A stretch of DNA of 64,000 nt from Emergomyces orientalis. Taxonomy: Eukaryota > Ascomycota > Eurotiomycetes > Onygenales > Ajellomycetaceae. The notes below the pieces were generated by a model. It did no database searches, was not told where the DNA came from, and was given only the letters and a program-made list of their open reading frames with translations. How positions within the stretch are numbered: position 1 is the first letter of the stretch; each line of letters opens with the position of its first letter. The translations under genes were made by a program, and so were the position numbers. Shown one piece after another: positions 22,223-34,446 of the stretch. The stretch lies in assembly GCA_002110485.1 (NCBI GenBank), contig MOWL01000023.1, positions 744,001 to 808,000 on the forward strand, given 5' to 3'.

Positions 22223-24234
22223 ATGGTATGTTGGCCTCAATGATCCGCTAAACGTTCACAGCACTTTCTATCGATAGTGCCAAAAATAAAAAATCATCAT
22301 ATCCATATCTATTTAATCCAATTATTAACTTATTATGTAGTCCGGCAATTTCGATTTCCCCGCTGCCTCTGATCGCAATAATCGACCAGAAACTCCCGCC
22401 GACCGTACACAATATCGGATGCGTTTGAACACGCGGCTCCAGCATCTACAAGGCCTACTTGATGCTCGAATGTCGCGCTGGCGAGATACTGCCCGCGAAA
22501 ACACTTTTAACGTTTTTCAACAAGAATTACAAGCCCTGGAGGACGTGATTGATCGTCGTTCTGAGATCGATACCAGGGACAGCGGAGACCGAATTAGTTT
22601 TGAAAGAGGCGCAAGGCCGGATAATTCTGTTCCCGCAGCAACCCAACTTAGGACAGAGCAAGACCGACGCTCGCCTATAACCGGGCACAGGCGTCCCCGG
22701 GTCGATACAGCAGATCGATTAAACATGGCCATGGATGCAATGGATGCTGAGAGCCGGAGAAACGCGTACTACGGCGACCTGGATAATCTTCGACGAGTGG
22801 CGGCGCGTATTTCAGGCCCAGGGGCCTCTTTGGGCTCTGGTTTTGACGGCACTGTCTCGCCAGCTGGGCTTTCCAATTTAGCTGCCCGAGACCCTCCCAC
22901 AGTAGGCCGTGGCAATCGGTGGAGACCAAAACGCCGTAAGCTGGACTCTGATGATAATCGGGAAGGGATCCGAGGGTTTAGCTATGGGCATTATGGCCAA
23001 GTCGTCCCCGGAGCGTTGGACATGGAGATTGTGAGCTGTGACGGAGGAACGTACGAAGCAAACGGGGAAAACTCATATCCAGAAAACGTCCTTCTTAACG
23101 ACTCCTCCGTTTACTGCACAAAAAGTGACCGTTGCAATTTGATTCTTCGCCACCAAGAAGAAACCCCTTTTTGTTTAAAGAAAATTGTCATTAAGGCTCC
23201 CAAGTCGGGATTTGATGCTCCGTGAGTGATTTGACCCAGTGCACGAAATTTTGACAGCCAAAATATTGACTGGAGCACACATCCATCTAGTATCCAAGAA
23301 GGGATGATATTTGTCTCAATGACCTCAGATGAACTCCTGGCGCGCACCGCCCAGTATCAAATTGTTTACTCCCCATCAGGGCTCAGACCTCGACGACGTG
23401 GACATCCTAGAGGCCACTTTTCCCAACGATATCTTGCTTCAACCAGATCACCGTTACAATCTCTAGAAAGGGCGGCAAGAGCAGGACCAATAAGCTGGTC
23501 TGACTCGGAAAACGAGTTCACGCCACCGCCTCCCATTGACACTAGACCTCCTGTTTATCGCAGCTCCTCCTCTGACTTCCGTATTACGACCCATTTTGAT
23601 GATAAGTCCGACGATGAGATCAATTATGAAGATCCGGAAGAGGCGTCATCGTCGACTGACATTGACAGAATGCGTATGGAGCAAATGGAATCTGAAATGC
23701 ATTGCCCCGATTTTGATACCGACAGCGATGAGACTTCTGACTGGACCGGCGGCTCGTTTACTCGAGAACAACGTCGACTTCGACGTCGAATGAGGCAGGC
23801 TGTTAATGATGTAGAGGCAACTGCCGCTATTACCGGCCGGGGTAGACGACGGCTAGTCCCTAGCCTAATTGAACCTTCATCGTCGCTACGTAACAGAGAC
23901 GCCGTGACTGATGGGAGTGAACCAACCGCCTCCGACCTGGAAGTCATGAAACCACATGCGCGTTTCTTTATTGAAAAGGAGAAGAGTATGGTTAGCATCA
24001 AGTTTGACCCACCTGTGTATGTATATAACCTTCTTGTCCAAGCACCGCCTTATGACTGCCATGTTCGACCCCGTTCCCATAATTTTTGTGCTAATAAATT
24101 GGATATGCAGATCGGGAAGGTTTATTCTTATCAAACTGTGGAGTCCGTTCAGCGGGGGGAATATTGACATCCAGAGCGTGGTTGCTCACGGGTTTGCCGG
24201 CCCCAGATTTTTCCCTTCGATGGAATTCAGATAG
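22223..24234 (+). CDS. Conserved fungal protein with split galactose-binding-like C-terminal region, 577 aa
   Basis: Exons are 22223-22225, 22341-23221, 23291-24016 and 24111-24234. The first coding exon is only the ATG: it is followed at once by GTATGT, and the acceptor TATGTAG leads into SGNFDFPAASDRNN in frame. Residues 1-225 are Arg/Asp-rich, with a helix (LQHLQGLLDARMSRWRDTA). The conserved part starts near 228 (MEIVSCDGGTYE), runs through NDSSVYCTKSDRCNLILRHQ and LKKIVIKAPKSGFDAP, and across the intron into IQEGMIFVSMTSDELLARTA. After a disordered acidic insertion of about 200 residues, the last block (KFDPPV, then GRFILIKLWSP and GNIDIQSVVAHGFAGPRFFP) completes what looks like a beta-sandwich of the galactose-binding-like type, as in APC10 or muskelin. 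The fold is inference. Function is unknown to me. Confidence 0.82.
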
Positions 24235-26121
24235 CTAGATTTTTTCTTCTTCTCTTCCATTCACCCTTTGCCTTCTTTGTCCATTGCTTCACCTTTTTTT
24301 ACCCCTCCTCGTTTTACTTAGACAAATTGGTATCGCCCCAGCTAAAATTCCTGTTATGTAATTGGGTATAGCGACACTGGGAATGCGATTTGCCTTTCTA
24401 TGCGTTGGTAGCACCAGCATGACGATGAAACAGCAGTTTGGCAAAATATCAATGGAATAAACCGCTATTATCTAAGGAAAAAAAACCTCGTTATCGGCTG
24501 AGGCTAGATCAGGCCGATAAATCTTGGCGCTTGGTTAGCAACAGTGATTGATTTTAAGCATAAAACCTTGTTTAAGCCTCCATCATCTTCAATAGTATTG
24601 TACGTACACCATTGCCTAGGTGCCTTGGTAGATTTCTAGTGATGACTGTGATGAATGAAACAAAGTGAATCGTACGGTGTACTTTATAGATTATTATTAT
24701 TCTGTATCCCGTCCCATTCTGTACATCCAAATGTGAGGATCCCTTCCGCTTGGAACTTCTCCACATTTTGCATGTGCGTTTTGTTAACCAGTTCCCTTTG
24801 TCTTCGAGACCAGCCCTGACAAGGCCGAGGTGTGCCATTCCCCATATAATCTTTGGTTAGTCTGATATCGTCGGCTCTACACACCGGCATTCCGGGTGCC
24901 CGAACGACGGATAAAGCCTCGAAGGCGAGTTATCAATTGCTTGGCCGAGAGGAAAAATCCGTCCCCACCCTCCCCCTGGGGTTTTCTTGCCCGTATTATC
25001 TCCGTATATACTGGTAGCGGGTTACGACGCCCGAAGTATTGCTATTTCTAGTTTCATGAATGGCCTATATTTTCATTTTTTCATATGTGTTTGCCCCGGT
25101 GTTGTGAAAAATCAACCGAAGTTGCTCCAACCCCTGCGATCTCCGCATGTTTGGTGGACAGTCGCAAACCCTACATGATGTTCGTTCGATTGCTTTTTGA
25201 CTCCATCATTATTGCGAAAGGGAACAAGAAATTATCAATAACCCCCTGCCTAAGCGGAGCGATGGGTGGTGGCTACAAATATGATGCAGATGTTCGGGGG
25301 TGGAATTCCTGATACGGTCCAGAGGGGGGAGTCCAACCACCGATAATATTATTACTAATGGTTACTAGTAGTAGGCAAATGGTTTTCATGAAAGGGAGAA
25401 TATGGCTCCGTGTAAATTGATTATTATTTAATGAACTTTGTATCTCCTTCTGTTAGCTGAGAGTGTTTTCTTGTCTCACCAGGCCGATTGTTATTTTGTT
25501 CTTCGAATGGCTAATACCACAGTGTGGGACAATTTCAGTCATCGACTATGAACCGATCGCGGCTTGTTTACAGTGCAAGGTAACTAAATTTTCCAGATCA
25601 CGAACTGGGTGAACCAAGGTTCCAGTGGAAGCTCTTTTCAGCCCACAGCAACCCACAGCAACCATCACCGCGTTTTCTTTCCATGGGGTATCCTAATTCA
25701 CTTTTCTAGTCAGCTGTGGTGTGGTTGGTCCCCTCCGCCGAATCAGATTTGTTGTTTCTTTGTCCCATAGTTATAGGTGGCACAGGCTTCTCTAGCAGCG
25801 TCCTTGTGCGTTTTTCGGCTTGTAAATCTTGGCTTGCGCCGCCTGGCACCTTCAATTTAATAAAGTTCTTCTTCCCCCATTCTTTTCGACTTCTATTTCC
25901 CTTTGTTTTTCTTCTCCGTGACGAGTATTGATTGTTTCGTTGTTTTTATTTAATATTTTTTTATCTGTCGGTTTTCTTTGCGGTTTCTTCGTTTCTAACC
26001 CAGGAACGAACTGCCTCACCTGGTCCCGACGTGGAGAAATAGAGTAACTTAGCCCCTGGCATCCTTGGCGTTGGGTGCGCGCAGCCGGAACAGATCGAGA
26101 GCTAAAGACGGGTATAGGGAG
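24235..26121. other. long intergenic region, no gene recognised
   Basis: Nearly 1.9 kb with only short unsupported ORFs. The right end (about 25700-26100) is T- and C-rich and is probably the promoter and leader of the permease gene. No repeats stand out. Confidence 0.45.
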
Positions 26122-28391
26122 ATGATGCAGGAGCGGAAAGGTAGGTTCTATCCTTCACTATGATTTTGCGCAATAAAAGCAGAAGCGGTTGATCCTATTT
26201 CGCTTCAACAATGTTAATTCTGCCGTGTAGAAGATGCGGAATCCGCAGGCTCTTCCACCGCCGTCCAGGAAATCGACCTGGATGCTGTCCTCGTAACCAC
26301 CACTGAGAAAAAGTTAATGGCAAAAATCGATCTGCGCCTTCTTCCCGTGCTTTGTGTACTCTATCTGCTTGCTTTCTTGGACCGGTAAGCGCGACTTGTT
26401 CCTCAGTGTGCTGCAAATTTGGAGCGCGAATAAACGATATGTAGAGAAAGCTGACAGTTGGATCGCGTGCAGAGTCAATATCAGCAATGCTGTCATCTTC
26501 GGGTTGAAGGAAGACCTTAGTATTGAGTCAGGCAACAAATATAACACCGCTCTTACTATATTTTTCGTGCCATATATCATTTTTGAGGTATGTATAAGAT
26601 TATTATCTTCTGTAGAAAATTTAAGGCCATGTTATTCCATCCCGCGAAATCCGCTGATGGCATTGTGGGTTTTAGATTCCCTCAAATTTTCTACTAAAAA
26701 AATTGAAGCCTCACGTATGGTGTAAGTTTTGATCCTTGCAAATATTAAAAAAATCCATGTATACTACCTCAAAAAGAAAGCCTCATATCATAATTGACTA
26801 ACTGGCACATTATAGTATCAGGATGCATGTTTGGCTTCGGGCTTGTCACTCTTTGCCAGGGTTTGGTACAGAACTACGCAGGCCTCCTTGCAACACGCTT
26901 CCTCCTTGGCTTATTCGAAACTGGCATGTTTCCAGGATGTACGTCATATAATACTTGAATGAATATGACCACGCGTCCGCAGACACCCACAGAGGATGAC
27001 GATACTAATTTTATCAACAGGTTTCTACCTCCTTGGGATGTGGTATAAGCGCAGTGAAGCCCAGAAGCGGTTTAGTTTCTTCTTCAGTTCCACTACTCTC
27101 GCTGGTGCCTTCGGAGGCATGCTTGCAAGCGCCATTGGAAAGATGGATGGTATGCGAGGTTATCTTGGATGGCGATGGATTTTCATATTGGAGGGACTGT
27201 TAACATGCGTCGTCTCCTTTGCTTTTTTTTTCGCAATCCCCGACTTCCCCGAAGACGTGAAATGGCTGAAGGAAGAGGAACGGACTTTTATTCGGGCTAA
27301 ACTGGCCAAGGATGTTGGCGCTGCGGGCCATGAGGTCTCGCTGCGTTGGAAAGACGTGCTTGATGTCTTCAAGGACTGTACGTATTTGTTAGAACAAAGG
27401 GGTCATGTATCCCCTGACAAACACAATGCTAATGCATCCGCAGATAAAATTTTTGTTGGCGGGCTTATGTACTTTGGGCTGATTGTCCCTGCATATGGTA
27501 TGCAACCCTTAATTTTCTCCACCCCCAATCATCCTGTTTACATATATTAACAAACATCTTCCGATAATAGGATACGCCTATTTCGCTCCCACCATCATCA
27601 AGACGTACGGTTATGGACGTAAGTAGCCCCACCCCATAACCCCGACACACACACACAGATCGGTTACGTCCTGCCCCATACATGAAATCTAATTCTACCC
27701 TTCCGTAGCCATACAAACCCAACTCTACTCTATCCCTCCCTGGGCCACCGCCTTCGGCTTCTCCCTTACAGTCGCATACCTATCCGACCGCTTGCGTAAC
27801 CGTTTTGTCTTCACTCTCATCCCCATTTGCATCGCGATTGCAGGCTTCGCCATTCTCCTTAACGTCCATGGTGGGGAGAATCGAGGAGTTCAGTATGCTG
27901 CTCTGTTCCTAATTACATGTGGCGCATACAGCGCCATGCCAATTATCGTTTGCTGGTTCTCAATGAACCTCGGCGGTCATAAACGCAGGTCTGTAGGCAT
28001 TGCGTGGCAGATTGGATTTGGAAATAGTGAGTTAAGAACCGTTACTCCCTATTTGTTTTCATAAATCAATATAAAAGCTTCACAACGTGCGTTTTGAAAT
28101 GCCTGGTATGATATAAGAAAACTAACCACTCATACGACAACAGTCGGTGGAATCATCGCAACCTACTCGTTCCTCGAAACGGACAGCCCGGAATTCAGGC
28201 CCGGCCACACGATCAGTGTATCCTTCATCTGTCTCTCCGGTGCGATGTGTATCGTTTACTTCCTCCTGCTTCTGCACCGTAACCGCAGCCGGGATAAGAT
28301 GGCTGCGGTTGATGCTTCAGGTGTTCCCGACCAGGCAGCATCAGATCCTCTTCAGGGAGACTTGAGTCCGTCATATAGATACCAGTTGTGA
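26122..28391 (+). CDS. MFS permease, Dal5/anion:cation symporter type, 10 exons, 493 aa
   Basis: Exons are 26122-26140, 26231-26384, 26473-26587, 26676-26721, 26816-26938, 27021-27377, 27444-27497, 27571-27618, 27709-28026 and 28144-28391 (1482 nt). The family imports organic anions such as allantoate, nicotinate or other carboxylates across the plasma membrane with protons. Twelve helices are expected. Helix 1 reads KIDLRLLPVLCVLYLLAFLD and is followed by RVNISNAVIFGL, the ACS signature. Others include TIFFVPYIIFEIPSNF, LATRFLLGLFETGMFPG and GWRWIFILEGLLTCVVSF. The central loop (DVKWLKEEERTFIRAKL) and the later block YAYFAPTIIKTYGYGPIQTQL complete the Dal5 pattern. The C-terminal tail after LLLLHRNRSRDKM is cytosolic. 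The nine introns are more than usual for this class. All junctions keep frame, so it appears functional. Substrate cannot be deduced. Confidence 0.92.
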
Positions 28392-29366
28392 ATACGATGT
28401 TTTCCCTTTTTTATTTTCAATTCATGGTTTGGCTCTTTGGTCGCTTGATTTTGTGGATTTGGCTGTTGAATTTAGATGCTTCACAAAATGCAGGCACTAA
28501 ATCCCACGCTACAGCGGTTTACAGCTATATGGAGCTAGCATGCAGCGGTGATTGGTTATCATTTTTCTTGGAACTGCTTAGGTGCGATCATTGAAATGTC
28601 CATGCTTGAACCTCAAAAGAAAGATATAAGATACACAATATAGAAACTCAAGCGCTCCAAAAGCTATTAGCTGCTCAAACATTAGCCATGGATTGTCTAG
28701 AGTGCTTGTATTCACGACTTATTTTCATTTCTTCCTTGCCGTTTGTGGATCTAACCCCAGAAACATACGATTTTGTTTAGTAAATAATTGTTTGCATTTA
28801 TTTATAACGCGTTCACATTCCAACTTCGACAATAAAGTTAGAAGTGTAGTCACATCTTCTTGCCGATCAAGAAGTAGTTTGCCAGCCACGATATTATTTA
28901 GGGCTTGGGTCGGAATTGAAACAGAGAGAGCGTCATATATCTCGCATGCATCAAATGCACAAAAAGTCATCTGTGCTCTGCATATTTAACCTGGCTTGTT
29001 GTAAATTTGGTAATTGCCGTGGATCGAGATCTACCAAACTAGGCGATGGTCCTGTTGCAATTCCATTGGACACTGGGGGCAGCACCGCGTTTCATAACTT
29101 AAATTCGACCTCGGGATGGTCTGGAACATTTAGACGCGCGGAACCAAATAGACTTTCCACGTTTGTGACGACTGTATTAAGGTTAGTTACCCCACATCAA
29201 TTCGGTCATCCCAATGTTTTCCAAAACCTGAATTTACCATATCTTATACATCACTACGAATGTAAATATCGGCCAATTCCACCTTCCAACGGACTGAAGT
29301 ACGTCAGGTCAAATCATATTATATTATTCAATATAAGCAGAGCTCACTACTCTTCAAACAGTCGAA
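28392..29366. other. intergenic, no gene recognised
   Basis: Between the permease stop and the synthetase relic. A minus-strand ORF at 28725-28970 and a plus-strand one at 28916-29419 overlap and have no recognisable domain. The right part could be the decayed promoter of the relic. Confidence 0.45.
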
Positions 29367-31271
29367 ATGGCCGACTTGAAACGACTATACGGCCAACGCT
29401 TCGATCGACAGACCTTTGAAGCTTTACACAGGAGCCTTTGAGATTTACAGGGCTGCTAACGGTTTTAGAGATGATAATCGCGGAGTCCTCGACTATGGTT
29501 CCCCCGGCTGCACATTGATTGCCAATATTGTAGATATATGGCGGAAACACTTCGTTTTGGAGAAGGACATTTTGGAACTTGATTGTGCTGTACCACTCTG
29601 GCACCAGAGGACGTGTTTCAGACCAATGGCCATGTTGTCCGATTTCCGATTGGATATGTAAGGATTCAACCAAGGGAGGATATCTTTGTACTGACCACCT
29701 TGTGGAAATGTACTAAAGGCTAGGCTGAAGGGAAATAAGCTAGCCCGTGGGGATGTTCTACTACAAGAAGATAATAATGATACCTAAAGATGCCAAAACT
29801 GCCAACTTGAAAATGAAACTGGAAAGGAGTATGAGAAAATACTTGTGAAGGACAAATAATTTTCTTTAATCTGCTTTCTTTTCATTGACAAAGAGCGAAT
29901 TTTTTCAGTGCTAAAAGACGCGTGTTTCTTCTCGGATGGATAATTCCAATAGTGATGGATTAGTTGAACTCCTCCTGCATCTAGACATTCGAAACCCTGA
30001 TGACACTAGATGAGTACTTTCACCTGTACTCTTTAATCTCATGTTTAAATCCAGCACTGGGCCAAGCCCAGTGTCTCCATTATAACAATGCCATGAAACT
30101 GTTCAAGGTCAGTTTCTCAACTTTTGTAAGCTTCTTGAGTACAACAATGGCATCATGCTCTTACTTCCGTGTCCATGGGCAAGTCTTACAAAAATGAGAT
30201 CTCTTCTTGTTGTGGGTTACTCTGGGTTTGTGAGTTTCTGTTGCTGAAGCTGAACATTTTGGGGACACTGAGAGGTGGAAACAAACATAAATTCCTTAAA
30301 AGAAATCATTTGTTCTTTCTAAATTGAGATTTCAGCAACATTTAGCTAACAAGACGGCTCGATTAATAGGACGCGGAATTGTGACTGGGTTGAATGTGTG
30401 GGATGTGGGGGCAGCATACGATCTCACCGTTCATGTTAAACGATTTGGTGAGCGACTGGTAGTTAGAGAGCAACCCCCCCAACCGCTTACGATTGAGCGC
30501 TTGGTGGTACACTGGATATGAAAAAGTTTGGGGCCAAGTTTCGCAAAGATGCCAATGCCACTGAAAATGCCATCACTGCGCTAGATCAGGAGGCCCTTGA
30601 GTCTCTGTCATTACAAACTTAAAACGGGCGGGTCAATTGCCATCCTTGCTGAACAACTTACAACTACCAACGGAACAGTGGTAATCTCCCAGGATCTTCT
30701 CAAAATCGAACGGACCACAGTTATCGAAAGTGTTCGAGTGTTCGAGAGTATACACTGAATTGCCATCGACCCGTCCTTCGATATTGGCAGGATACTGTAT
30801 AGTCTTCTGGAGCAGCCATATTGGTGTCGCGCTCACAGAACGCAGCTCGTGGGGTCAAGTTATTACCCCTTCCTTCGCAATCAATAAACATTATTGCAAG
30901 ATATGCAGGACTGCCCCACTCACGCGAATAATCCATCACTAATTCCAATTGAAGGTTCTTTCCTCCCCTCTCTCAGTATCCCCAATCAAAGCCCTCCTGA
31001 TCCCGCTCTCATTTCATTCCTCATGCCTCTCAAATCGTCAAACGCCTCTCCCGAAAACCTCGTACACTTGGCATTTCCAATCGAGTTGATAATTCCAGCG
31101 GCAGTATAAGAAAACGCTTATGCGTGAAACGATAAAATTGGGCACTCCGTTTGTATCACTGTGGATTTCAAGACCGGCTTCGGAGGATGAGATATTTACC
31201 CGCGGTCAAAAATCTTGTTGACGAGATTGAAAGTTGGGAGGATGTCATGCGTAAGATTGCCACTGTTAGTA
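29367..31271 (+). pseudogene. Glycyl-tRNA synthetase (class II) pseudogene, full span
   Basis: Fragments in all three plus frames follow the order of eukaryotic GlyRS from start to end. They are: MADLKRLYGQRFDRQTFEAL at 29367; FEIYRAANGF, DYGSPGC and NIVDIWRKHFVLEKDILELD (29437-29590, class II motif 1 region); APEDVFQTNGHVVRF (29600-29650); KLARGDVLLQEDNN (about 29735-29780); DIRNPDDTR and FNLMF (29985-30050); TVQGQFLNFCKLLEYNN (about 30090-30145); FGDTE near 30265; FQQHLANKTARL and AAYDLTVHVKRFGERLVVR (30325-30470); DANATENAITALDQEALESL (30550-30610); ISQDLLKIERTTVIESVRV (30685-30740); FDIGRILYSLLEQPYW (30775-30825, motif 3 region); NDKIG, then CITVDFKT (31122-31175); ASEDEI and LVDEIESWEDV (31180-31250). 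There are many stops and frameshifts, and no start-to-stop frame survives. The active site blocks are damaged. A functional gene must exist elsewhere. No intron remnants were seen, but a processed origin cannot be claimed. Confidence 0.9.
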
Positions 31272-31589
31272 TGACTAGATGAAAAATAGTAATCATAGAA
31301 AGTCGAAACCATCTAAAGATAAAGTAACTCTTCTATCAAAGCTCAAATTCATATCCAAGCCAAAAACAGCTAAAACTGAAATCACCACTATCATTTATCA
31401 TATTAGGAATTGCCCAAAGAGTAGAAAAGCGCTGCAAAATGCAGGTATAAAAAAAAGTCCACGAAGCAATGCTCGAAAAACCATCCCAAAACAGCCATGC
31501 AGAATATTAGAAAACACAGCATCAAATATAAAGCCATTGGGGCTCGGAACATTGGTCACAGAGATATATCCAGATTTCTGAAAAGGTCA

Positions 31590-34446
31590 TCATCGAAAAA
31601 GGCAAGACACCAATACATTCGGACCGGCCTGCACCACAAGCACACTAGCCTGAACCGCATTCGAAGTTGCCGCCATAGCTTCACCAAGTGCACCAAGCGC
31701 CCTCTTTGCTTCCGAGCCGATCTCTCCTGAAGAAGACAGTCCAACGGATGTCAGCGTATTAGTGGCCACGTTGCCACGTCCAACTATGACAAGGTCGCCG
31801 GTATTATCCTTCGATTTTCCCACGTCAGCTTTTGCAGCATCTAAGACAGCGGTGACTATTGTTGTTGGCGTTGTTTTAAGATCCTGGAAAATGACACGGG
31901 AACTAAGTGCTTCGGGTACGGAATCACGCAAGGAATTAAAAAAGGCGTTGTCGGCATCTTTATCCTGAGAGGTTGGGGTTGGTGGTGTAGAAGTATCTCC
32001 CTGGGAGGAAGAGCCGTGGTCAGTGTCGTCACACGTATCAACATGCAGAATCGTGGCAGTTATGGTGGTATTTTTTGCGAGCTGGAGGACGAGGCGGAGG
32101 GCAACTTTATCATCAGCGCCCCCAAAGTAAGGGAAGAAAATATGATGTCCTTGATTCAGGGCGGGAGACAGTGTAATGTCGGCTGATTTATAGACACTTG
32201 TACCGCTGACGGAGCGGCTCAAATGCCCCGGTTGTGGCCTGGTTAACTGTGGTCCGCCGAATCCTTTGTTAACGAAAACTCCGACAGGGCATTTCGCATT
32301 TCTCAGAATGCTAGACACAAATGCAGTATGGGGCCCGGTGGAGAATTTTTCTGATTTATCGTCGAAAAGGAGAATCTGGTGCTCGCTCATGCCTCCCGTT
32401 TCGCTCCACGGAAGAAGAATGAAATCAGATGAGAGATCACGGGCTTTGTTGACTATCGTCTCGGCATACGCGTGTTCGGGTGAAATGACGACAGCACCAG
32501 ACACAGTAAGCGTGTTCAACTGGCCAAAGGTTCTGAATGTATTCAAGATTGGGTCGCTGAAGCTGTAATCGCGGACTTCCGATACTTTCATGACGCTAGA
32601 GTCACGGTCTGTAAGTTCAATTAAACGGAGGCCATGAACTTCCACGGGGCGTTCTTTCTTGGCGAGCACCTTTTCGTTTTTCTTGTCCTCATGGCGATGG
32701 TGGACTTTACTACTAGCGGTTTTCACATCATCTCCAAGACCCAAAAGGGAGACAAAGGTAAAGAGTCCTGCCAAATTGTCGAGTCGTAAATAAACGAGGA
32801 ATTTCTGGGTAGCTGAACCTCGTGCTTTCTGTTGGGCAATGTCTGAACTGCTGGAAGGATCACTCTCAGACGAAATTTCATTTCCATCCCAATCGACTTC
32901 GCCACGCCTCCACCTCTCCATTCTATCCCGATACCATTCCGGGTAAAGATAGAGGGTAAGCGGGGTCGTAGCAAACGTAGTAGCAAGGGCCATGACAACA
33001 AATATCGTAAAAGTTCTGCTGCTGAGAATCTTCGCTTGGAGGCCAATATTCTACACAATTGATTAGGACAACCATTTTTGGGGAAATTGGGCGATGAGAG
33101 TGGGAAAGGTAGTTTGCATACCAGGACAATAAGTTCAACCAATCCCTTGCAGCTCATTAATACTCCAATAGCAGCACTTTCCCTCCAAACAAGGCCATTC
33201 AGGCGAGATGCAAACATCCCTCCAGAAACTTTCGCTACGAACGCAATGACGATGACGGCGACCACGTAACCCCAGGTTATTCCAGTGTCAAGGAGGCCAA
33301 TGTTGGTGTTGAGCCCTGAAAGCGCAAAATATAGCGGGAGGAAAACGGCTCCGATTAAATCTTCGATCTTCTCCGTGGTTTTGATTGCAAACCCTCCTTC
33401 GTGCGGGCAGATGAGTCCGACCAGAAATCCACCGAAAATTGCGTGCACGCCAATGACCTGAGTAAAGAATGTGGCGCCCAATGCGAGAAGTAAAGTCAAC
33501 GCGACTACGGACTGATCGGGTCCATTATGTAAACTGCCGGTGCGTTTCAGGTACCAGATGAACACAGGGCGAACAGCGTACGTTAAGAATAGGACGAATC
33601 CAACACAGGTTAGCAGGACCCATAGGGCAGTCAATCCAGTACTTGCATTGACGAGAGCAACGCAGAGAGCAAGGAGAATCCAGCCAACAACATCATTACC
33701 AACCCCGGCTGAAAGTACGATTTCGCCTACTGTCGTGTTGAGAAGCTCGAGTTCCGTAAGAATACGGCAAAGGACAGGGAAAGCCTATAAAAAATGGGTT
33801 ACAATTGCTAACCTAGCAGCATCGAAAAGGAGAGAGCCTACCGTAATAGCCATCGCAATACCAATGAAAAGCATAAAAGTTCCAAAACTAATTGGGGCCA
33901 GAGATGGATCGTCTCCGAATTCGTTGAACAAGCCATAGGCAATTGCGCAGCCCAGGGCGAAAGGTAAAATCATACCGGCTGCAGACACGCTTACAGCAAC
34001 CCTCCAATTACTCAACATAGAGCGCAGGTTGGTTTCGACTCCAATCATAAACAGATAGAGAACCAGCCCGAGGTTGGCCACTAGGTTGAGGTTGGGTATA
34101 GATTCCTCAGGGAAAATAGCGGCACGGAATCCGGGAATTCTCCCCATAACTGACGGGCCTAAAATAATACCACCAATAACCTCAGATATGACACGAGGCT
34201 GGCGAATTTTTGAAAGGGGGTAGTGAAGGGCGCGGCATAAGATAATGATAAGGCCGGCCTTGTTGGATCGAGATAAATTAGCACGGCAACCACTGAAGAG
34301 GTATATCACGGATAAATTACACTCACTTGGATGATGAAGAGCGTGATGGGATTTTTGGGGTCATATTTCGATGGATTAGAGTGGTCGAAAATCCCCCCTT
34401 GAGGGGTTGCTCTGGAGGTGGGAGTTGGGGAAGCCATCGAAGCCAT
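31590..34446 (-). CDS. KHA1: K+/H+ antiporter of the Kha1/CPA2 family, 4 exons, 886 aa
   Basis: Exons are 34446-34327, 34258-33842, 33784-33122 and 33050-31590 (120, 417, 663 and 1461 nt, all phase 0). Kha1-type CPA2 antiporters exchange K+ for H+ across endomembranes (Golgi in yeast) and help pH and cation balance. The N-terminal half carries about twelve helices with CPA2 motifs: HYPLSKIRQPRVISEVIGGI, then GPSVMGRIPGF, LVLYLFMIGVETNL, ITAFPVLCRILTE, SAGVGNDVVGWILLA, GVHAIFGGFLVGLICP and LFLPLYFALSGL-like. It ends with SAAIGVLMSCKGLVELIVL joined by splicing to NIGLQAKILSSRTFTIFVVM. Residues from about 430 are a soluble tail with two universal-stress-like halves (LRLIELTDRDSSVM, SDFILLPWSETGG). 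Two start codons three codons apart (34446, 34437) are possible. Length matches yeast Kha1 (873 aa). Confidence 0.95.
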
